Below are positions 58,804 through 64,000 of a DNA stretch of 64,000 nucleotides, in pieces. Position numbers and translations under genes: made by a program. The notes beneath the pieces were generated by a model. That model searched no databases. It saw only the letters and a program-made list of their open reading frames with translations, and was not told where the DNA came from. The DNA comes from Aquibium microcysteis. GTDB taxonomy: Bacteria; Pseudomonadota; Alphaproteobacteria; Rhizobiales; Rhizobiaceae. The first letter of the stretch is position 1; each line of letters begins with the position of its first letter. Location of the stretch: the NCBI RefSeq assembly GCF_014495845.1, contig NZ_CP061080.1, positions 3,710,001 through 3,774,000 of the forward strand, given 5' to 3'.

Positions 58804-60087
58804 ATGGTCGGCGGAATTGGCAGCAACTACAGCGTCACCCAGACCTACACGCGCAACGTCGAGCGGGCCGACGTGAAACATGCCAGCAAGCACGACGGCG
58901 AGAAGCTGGCCAAGGCGCCGAACCAGAACGTCGAGACCGGCACGCGCGGCGCCTTCAAGAGCAGCCTCTCCTTCTTCGGGGAAAGCTTCAAGGGGTTCTT
59001 CGAAACGCCCCTCGGCAAGAAGATCGAGTTCCTGAAGGACCGCATCGAACTCCGCTCGATCCAGAAGAACGAGGTCGCTGAGGCCGGACGATCGGACCGC
59101 CGGGATCTCGCGCTGGTGCAGGGGAAGACCATCAGGTTCGAACCGCCGAGTTCGAACGACACGGCCAAGGCCCTGGGGATGCTGAAGGATCGGGGCAGCG
59201 GCAACGAGCGGCTCGCCGCGCAGCTCACCGTCTCGCTCGGCAAATGGGTGGGAGAGGCCGAGGCCAGGGCCAAGGAAAACGGCACCGACCTGAAGACGGA
59301 GATGAAGCAGATCGCGGCCTCGCTCGCCTCGAAGATCGGTGACGAGGATTTCAAGATTCTGCACCTGCCGCAGCTGCGGGACATCGCCGCGCAGCTGCGC
59401 GGCGAGTTCCGCCACGAGAAGGCGGACATGCTGGAGGAGATCGTCGGAGCCTTCAGCGAGGTCGTCACGCAGGACAAGGCCGTCGAAAAGTTCCACGCCA
59501 CGGCCAGGACCTATATCAGCGACTTCCAGGGCGAGACGAAGATGTTCTGGCGCAACAACAACAGCGAGGGCGAGAAGGCGCTGAAGTCGCTGGTGACGCA
59601 CGGCTTCATCAACGAACTCGGCAATCAGATCGGCAAGGAAATGAAGCCGATGCTGCAATCTTCGGAGATACGATCGATAGACGACGGATCGCCCACCGTA
59701 TTCAGTTTGACCGAAACGGAGGCCAAAGCCGTCGGGCGCCTGGCGGAAAAAATCCTTGAAAAGCTGGAGTTCATCCCGGTCAGCGACCGGATGAAGACGA
59801 CGATGGAACTCGTCAAGGACGACATCGCCACGCTTCGCCCGCAGGACAAGAACGTGATGACGCGTCAGTTCTTCCAGAACGCCGTCTTGCTGAAAGGCAT
59901 CGCGTCTTCCCAGGCCGGCAGCCCGACCTTCCAGCTTGCTTTGAAGATGGCGAACGATGCACTCAACCCGGAGCAAAAAGCGGAAACACATTTCGAGCGC
60001 GAGACGTCCGCCTTCCGCGAGAAGTTCGGCGCCCGGATGGAAGACGTGCTGATCCGTTTCGGCATGCCGGAGTACGGGCGCCGGTGA
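58804..60087 (+). CDS. Effector-like protein 2, paralogue of protein 1
   Basis: A 427-residue protein. Its N-terminus MVGGIGSNYSVTQTYTRNVE matches protein 1 over the SVTQTYTRNVE block, and it shares KAPNQNVE, ETPLGKKIEFLKDRIELRSIQKNE, SDRRDLALV and FFQNAVLLKGIA. It ends near FGMPEYGRR, where protein 1 has FGMPASGRT and continues for a further ~75 residues. All-helical, soluble, no Sec signal. Together the two look like a duplicated secreted family. Confidence 0.7.
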   Translation: MVGGIGSNYSVTQTYTRNVERADVKHASKHDGEKLAKAPNQNVETGTRGAFKSSLSFFGESFKGFFETPLGKKIEFLKDRIELRSIQKNEVAEAGRSDRRDLALVQGKTIRFEPPSSNDTAKALGMLKDRGSGNERLAAQLTVSLGKWVGEAEARAKENGTDLKTEMKQIAASLASKIGDEDFKILHLPQLRDIAAQLRGEFRHEKADMLEEIVGAFSEVVTQDKAVEKFHATARTYISDFQGETKMFWRNNNSEGEKALKSLVTHGFINELGNQIGKEMKPMLQSSEIRSIDDGSPTVFSLTETEAKAVGRLAEKILEKLEFIPVSDRMKTTMELVKDDIATLRPQDKNVMTRQFFQNAVLLKGIASSQAGSPTFQLALKMANDALNPEQKAETHFERETSAFREKFGARMEDVLIRFGMPEYGRR

Positions 60088-60250
60088 GGGTGCGGGGGGC
60101 ACCGCGGTTCCCGACGCTGCGGGCCGAACGTCCAGCCGGTCCACGAAGCCGCCGGCTTGTCGTCCGTCACACCCCCTCGGTATCGCCCGTCACCCGCATC
60201 ATCGTCGTGGCGAGCCAAAGTCTCAACGACCCGACAACAGGAGAAGCGCC

Positions 60251-61690
60251 ATGGGCGACGGCCCGACAATCACCGGCGGCACCAAGACCGGATTCGTCGA
60301 CAGGAGAAACATCGACGACAAGACGATGGACAAGGGCGACACGACGACGCCGCCCAGCAAGTCCTCCTTCATGAAGTCGGGCTTCGAGTTCTTCAAGGAA
60401 ACCATGAGCGGCCTGAAGGGCAAGTCCTTCTCCGAGAAGATCCAGTTCATCGGCGAGCGCATCGAAATGCGCAAGGAGCAGAAGGCGTCGTTCAAGGAGG
60501 CGGTGGCCGACTACAACCTCTCCCTCGAGAAGAAGGCTTACATGGGATCGCTCGACCGCAAGGACGCGGAGGCGATGCGAAACGCGACGGCGCCGACCTC
60601 CTCGAAGGTGGGAAATGCGGCAAGCTTGCTCGTATTCGACCCCGCCAAGGACAAGGGCAAAGACCTTGGCGCCTCGGCGAACTTCCTGCTCGAAGCCCTA
60701 CTGACCCAGACGAACAAGGAGACCAAGCTCACGGAGGTCGAACAGATCATAAGGGACAACACGACCGGCAAGAACGAGGGCAAGATCTTCACCAAGAAAG
60801 ATGCCTTCGAGGTCATTGGCAAGAATCTCGCTCTCGGCTGCTCGCCGAAAGAACTCGACAACTTCAGTCCCAAAGCGATGCGCATGATTGCAAAGGTCTG
60901 GGCCGAGGACGGACGGACCGAGAAGGCCGAACTCCTCAACGTCATCATCGGCAAGTTCGAGGAGGCGCGGGACCCGAAGAACGCGGTGTCGAACTACAAG
61001 CAGGCTTCCCTCGACCATGCAAAGGATGCCGGCGATAGAGATTTTCTGCGCCTGGCCGGCGGCAGTGACGGAACCGTACAGAAGTATCTCAAGATGGCCG
61101 GCAACTCCGAAACGCTCGCCGACAACATGGTCCCGGTCTGGACCGACATGAAGGCAAGCAAGGAGTACAAGACCCTACAGGAAGCAATTTCCAATTTGCT
61201 GAAGGAGGGAGGCAAGCCGAACCAGCAGAACCTCCAGAAGCTCTCAAAGGAAGGCGTCGAGGCGCTCGGGAAGCTCACCACCACCTTCATCGCGAAGGCG
61301 ATCGAGAAGGGCGTACCGAAGGAACTCAAGGCCGTCCTCGGCGAGTTGCAGGAAGCCATCAAGAAGGGAGACAAAGACGTCGGCGCGAAGATCGCCAATC
61401 TCTTCGTCAACGCCATCCTAAAGAACCTGACGCCCATCATACTCGATGATAAGGGTCTTCATCCCGGGTCCGACATCAAGGACAAAAACGAAGCGGACAG
61501 ACTCGCCATCGCAATTGCGACGCTTCTGCAGGCGACCGTCACGTCGGCTTTCAACGGCACGGGCAAGGTCAGCGATCCGGTCCAGATCAAGTTCAAGAAC
61601 GAGATTCTGATCCCGCTGAAGGCCAATATCGACGAGTTCTACAAGGCCGCCGGCATGCTGCCGGAAGGCATTGAGTTCCGCGGCAAATGA
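60251..61690 (+). CDS. Effector-like protein 3, distant paralogue
   Basis: A 479-residue Lys-rich helical protein with AGGAGAA nine bases before the ATG at 60251. Weak but ordered similarity to proteins 1 and 2: FFKETMSGLKGKSFSEKIQFIGERIEMRKEQK aligns with their GKKI...RIELRSIQK block, GSLDRKDAEAM with DRKD, and NLFVNAILKNLTP with the FFVNGILLKALAP block. The SVTQTYTRN start is absent. Upstream are two GTCAC half-sites rather than the full inverted repeat. Confidence 0.68.
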   Translation: MGDGPTITGGTKTGFVDRRNIDDKTMDKGDTTTPPSKSSFMKSGFEFFKETMSGLKGKSFSEKIQFIGERIEMRKEQKASFKEAVADYNLSLEKKAYMGSLDRKDAEAMRNATAPTSSKVGNAASLLVFDPAKDKGKDLGASANFLLEALLTQTNKETKLTEVEQIIRDNTTGKNEGKIFTKKDAFEVIGKNLALGCSPKELDNFSPKAMRMIAKVWAEDGRTEKAELLNVIIGKFEEARDPKNAVSNYKQASLDHAKDAGDRDFLRLAGGSDGTVQKYLKMAGNSETLADNMVPVWTDMKASKEYKTLQEAISNLLKEGGKPNQQNLQKLSKEGVEALGKLTTTFIAKAIEKGVPKELKAVLGELQEAIKKGDKDVGAKIANLFVNAILKNLTPIILDDKGLHPGSDIKDKNEADRLAIAIATLLQATVTSAFNGTGKVSDPVQIKFKNEILIPLKANIDEFYKAAGMLPEGIEFRGK

Positions 61691-61724
61691 AACGCGCGAA
61701 GCCTGACGACGAGGGGACGACATC

Positions 61725-62228
61725 GTGAGCAACGCACATCATCTCTTCTCCATCCTGGCCGAGGCCGCCGGCGACAGGTCGCTGTCGCTCGGCCGGGACG
61801 GACAGGCCTCGATCCCGATCGGGCGCGACCTGACCGTCCACGTGACGCAGGTCGACGACCGGGCGCTGGAACTGAGCGTCCGGATCCCGCAGCTCGACCG
61901 GCCGGACCGCGCCGCCATGATCGAGATTCTGGAAGTCAACGCCGCGGCCTCCCCCCGTGAGGCGGGATCGCTGGCGCTCGACGGTCACGAGGTCATCTAC
62001 CGCGAGCGCTGGATCGCCGGCGACATGCGGCCGGACGTCGCCGGGAGGCGCTACGACGCGCTTATGGCGCTCGCCCGCCGGTGGCGCGGCGGCGGCGCGG
62101 CAGATCTGCTCGAACGGGCGCGCCGGCGCCGGGAGGCGGACGCCCGCCCGCCCGCCTGGAGCGAGGAACCGCCGCTCGACGAGGACGGGGAGCCGGTGAA
62201 CGCCGAACCGGTGATGATCCGGATCTGA
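61725..62228 (+). CDS. CesT-like type III secretion chaperone 2
   Basis: A 167-residue protein starting at GTG 61725, 34 bases after effector-like gene 3, so probably co-transcribed with it. It has the layout of chaperone 1: SLGRDGQASIPIGRDLTVHV strand block, IPQLDRPDRAAMIEILEVNAAASPREAGSLAL, then YRERWIAGD. A proline-rich acidic tail ends in EPVMIRI. Likely partner of protein 3. Confidence 0.7.
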   Translation: MSNAHHLFSILAEAAGDRSLSLGRDGQASIPIGRDLTVHVTQVDDRALELSVRIPQLDRPDRAAMIEILEVNAAASPREAGSLALDGHEVIYRERWIAGDMRPDVAGRRYDALMALARRWRGGGAADLLERARRRREADARPPAWSEEPPLDEDGEPVNAEPVMIRI

Positions 62229-62311
62229 CCCGACGGACGGTACCGTGGCCCTGTCGCCGCAACGGACGGGCGGACGCGCGCCGTGCCGCAGAAGCAGAAG
62301 GACGAAGACAC

Positions 62312-62788
62312 ATGACGAAGATCGACACGCTCCTGCAGGCCGTCGGGATCCTGCTCGACCAGCCCGGGCTGGCGCTCGGCGAAGACGGCACTGCGACACT
62401 GACGCTGCTCGGCGGACGGCCCGTCGAGGCGAGGCGCATCGACGAAGAGACCCTGGAACTCGCCGTCGCCCTGCCCGACCTCGACTACCCCAACGAGGAG
62501 ATGCTCACGCTGATGCTCCAGTCCAACGCCCTCGGCGCCGCAACCGGCTGCGGCGCGCTGGCGCTCGCCGACGGCCGCGTCTCGCTGCGCGAACGCTGGC
62601 ACGCCGACACGGTCACCCCTGAAAGCGCGGCCGGACGCTTCGAGTCGTTCGTGGAATATGCGGGCTACTGGCTGGCCGTCGGATGCGACCAGTTGCTGGA
62701 GCGGGCCGCCGCGGCCGCGCCGCGCAGCGACGTCTCCGGCGCCGACCTGCAGCGGATGGGCGGCGACGTGGTGGTGATGCGCGTCTGA
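62312..62788 (+). CDS. CesT-like type III secretion chaperone 3
   Basis: A 158-residue acidic protein starting MTKIDTLLQAVGILLDQPGLALGEDGTATLTL. LPDLDYPNEEMLTLMLQSNALGAATGCGALAL aligns with chaperone 1, then LRERWHADTV and a C-terminal helix. It ends GGDVVVMRV. Three chaperones for three large proteins suggests dedicated pairs. Confidence 0.72.
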   Translation: MTKIDTLLQAVGILLDQPGLALGEDGTATLTLLGGRPVEARRIDEETLELAVALPDLDYPNEEMLTLMLQSNALGAATGCGALALADGRVSLRERWHADTVTPESAAGRFESFVEYAGYWLAVGCDQLLERAAAAAPRSDVSGADLQRMGGDVVVMRV

Positions 62789-62803
62789 GCGCTGCCGGCG
62801 ATC

Positions 62804-63667
62804 CTACGCCCGCGAAAGCAGCCGCTCGGCCTGCGCCAGGTGCAGCCGCTCGACCATGCGGCCACCGATCTGGATGACGCCCTTGCCGACGTTCTCCGGC
62901 AGCGCGAAGGCGTCGACGATGGCGCGGGCCTCGGCGATCTCGTCCGGCGACGGCGAGAAGGCCCGGTTGGCGGGCTCGATCTGTGCAGGATGGATCAGCG
63001 TCTTGCCGTCGAAGCCCATGGCGCGGCCGTCGTCGCATTCGCGGGCGAAGGCGTCGAGGTCGCGGAAGTCGTTGCAGACGCCGTCGAGCGCGTCGAGCCC
63101 ACCGGCCCGCGCGGCGAGCACGATCTGCTGCAGCCAGGCGATCAGCCATCGCCGGTCCGGCGTCATCCGCACCCCGGTCTCCTTGGCGAGATCGTTGGTG
63201 CCGGCGACGAGACAGGCGAGCCGCGCGGCGCGGTCGCGGCCGAGTTCGGCGATGGGGCCGAGATTGAGCATTCCCTTCGGCGTCTCGATCATCGTCCAGA
63301 GCCGGATGGCGGGATCCGCGTCGAGCGAATCGAGGAGATCGTCGGCCGCCAGCACGTCCTTCGGCCCGTCCACCTTGGGCAGCAGGATTGCATTGGGCGC
63401 GCAGGCGGCGGCCGCGGCGAGGTCGTCCACTCCCCAGGGGCTCGACAGAGCGTTCACGCGGATCACGAGATCCGGACCGCCCTCGCCCCGGCCGGCGAAA
63501 ACGCCCGCGAGGCGGGCGCGCGCCTCCTCCTTGGCGGAAGGCGCGACCGCGTCCTCGAGGTCGATCACCACGACGTCGCAGGCGAGCGAAGGCGCCTTGG
63601 CGAGCGCCTTCTCGTTGGCGGCGGGGACGTAGAGGACGGAACGGCGCGGGCGGAAGGACTTGCTCAT
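62804..63667 (-). CDS. HpcH/HpaI aldolase/CitE-like lyase
   Basis: A 287-residue enzyme. [20 protein letters not shown] opens it, and the acidic magnesium site is in [23 protein letters not shown] carries the metal Glu, and [18 protein letters not shown] closes the barrel. This is the CitE/malyl-CoA or citramalyl-CoA lyase family. It cleaves acyl-CoA hydroxy acids in the cytoplasm; the exact acid is not determined. Divergent from the oxidoreductase gene. Confidence 0.92.
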   Translation of the reverse strand: MSKSFRPRRSVLYVPAANEKALAKAPSLACDVVVIDLEDAVAPSAKEEARARLAGVFAGRGEGGPDLVIRVNALSSPWGVDDLAAAAACAPNAILLPKVDGPKDVLAADDLLDSLDADPAIRLWTMIETPKGMLNLGPIAELGRDRAARLACLVAGTNDLAKETGVRMTPDRRWLIAWLQQIVLAARAGGLDALDGVCNDFRDLDAFARECDDGRAMGFDGKTLIHPAQIEPANRAFSPSPDEIAEARAIVDAFALPENVGKGVIQIGGRMVERLHLAQAERLLSRA

Positions 63668-63762
63668 GGACCAGTCATGGCAAGGCGAAAGGCCCCTTGC
63701 AAGAGCGCCGGGGTTCCGGCAGAGCCTGCGCGATCCGCATCGCCAACCGCCAGGAGATCGCC

Positions 63763-64000
63763 GTGCCCGGCTACGACATCGTCATCATCGGCGGCGCCAT
63801 CGTCGGCGCCTCGCTGGCCTGGCAGCTGCGCGAAGAGGGGTTCGGCGGCACGATCGCGCTCGTCGAGCGCGACCCGCGCTTCGAGCATGCCGCCACGACC
63901 CTGTCCTGCGCCTCGATCCGGCAGCAGTTCTCGATTCCCGAGAACATCCGCCTGTCGCGCTACACGCTCGACCTGTTCCGGCGGCTGAAGGACGAGTTCG
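63763..64000 (+). CDS. FAD-dependent oxidoreductase (DAO type), 3' end outside window
   Basis: The first 79 residues of a flavoprotein starting at GTG 63763, with AGGAG seven bases upstream. The dinucleotide-binding motif [19 protein letters not shown] (GGxxxG variant) and the glutamate ending the second strand ([11 protein letters not shown]) are followed by [15 protein letters not shown], typical of glycine/sarcosine-oxidase-like DAO proteins. It runs off the right edge. Confidence 0.88.
   Translation, partial: MPGYDIVIIGGAIVGASLAWQLREEGFGGTIALVERDPRFEHAATTLSCASIRQQFSIPENIRLSRYTLDLFRRLKDEF

Overview
The window is high-GC chromosomal DNA from an alphaproteobacterium of the order Hyphomicrobiales (Rhizobiales), most like the Mesorhizobium/Aminobacter group. 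The evidence is the phyR-nepR-ecfG general stress response locus, RopB/Omp31-type outer membrane proteins, long-form PstC and PstA, and rhizobial intergenic inverted-repeat elements. No rRNA, tRNA or CRISPR array was found. The last gene and the first gene run off the window.

Layout. 1-9.3 kb: cell-wall enzymes (M23 peptidase, L,D-transpeptidase), clpB with an RpoH-type promoter, and an mhqD/mhqO-like detoxification pair with GNAT proteins. 9.5-19.4 kb: a general-stress-response block. Seven full EcfG-type promoters (GGAAC, 16-17 nt, CGTT) and one near match drive a PRC-barrel protein, a lipid kinase, membrane-stress proteins, an AI-2E-family permease, phyR, probably nepR-ecfG, a DUF1328 peptide, a HWE/HisKA_2 kinase and, on the minus strand, an apparent C-rich-loop small RNA. 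19.5-24.3 kb: a xylose-type ABC transporter (xylFHG) with a divergent ROK repressor and a perfect operator. 24.3-28.2 kb: an FG-GAP/UnbV protein coupled to a vanadium-haloperoxidase-like enzyme, then a RES/Xre toxin-antitoxin pair whose toxin gene is frameshifted. 28.3-34.6 kb: pstSCAB-phoU-phoB with a Pho box. 34.7-41.7 kb: a five-PAS hybrid histidine kinase, then serC and serA.

41.67-52.49 kb: a 10.8 kb integrated island bounded by a 23-bp direct repeat. It carries a primase/helicase, a repeat array that may be an origin, HNH, large terminase, HK97 capsid, spike-base protein, connector, protease, portal, a HTH protein and a tyrosine integrase. It has no recognisable tail, lysis or repressor module. 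This gene content fits a capsid-forming phage satellite (cf-PICI-like) better than a complete prophage. It has inserted into the serC leader, moved the native promoter 10.8 kb away, and placed a similarly spaced promoter-like sequence at its own left end.

52.6-56.2 kb: two outer-membrane beta-barrel genes and glmM. 56.5-62.8 kb: three CesT-like type III chaperone genes bracketing three large mutually related proteins without Sec signals. Two of these large genes are preceded by a conserved long inverted repeat. No secretion apparatus lies in the window. 62.8-64 kb: a CitE/HpcH-type lyase and the start of an FAD-dependent oxidoreductase.
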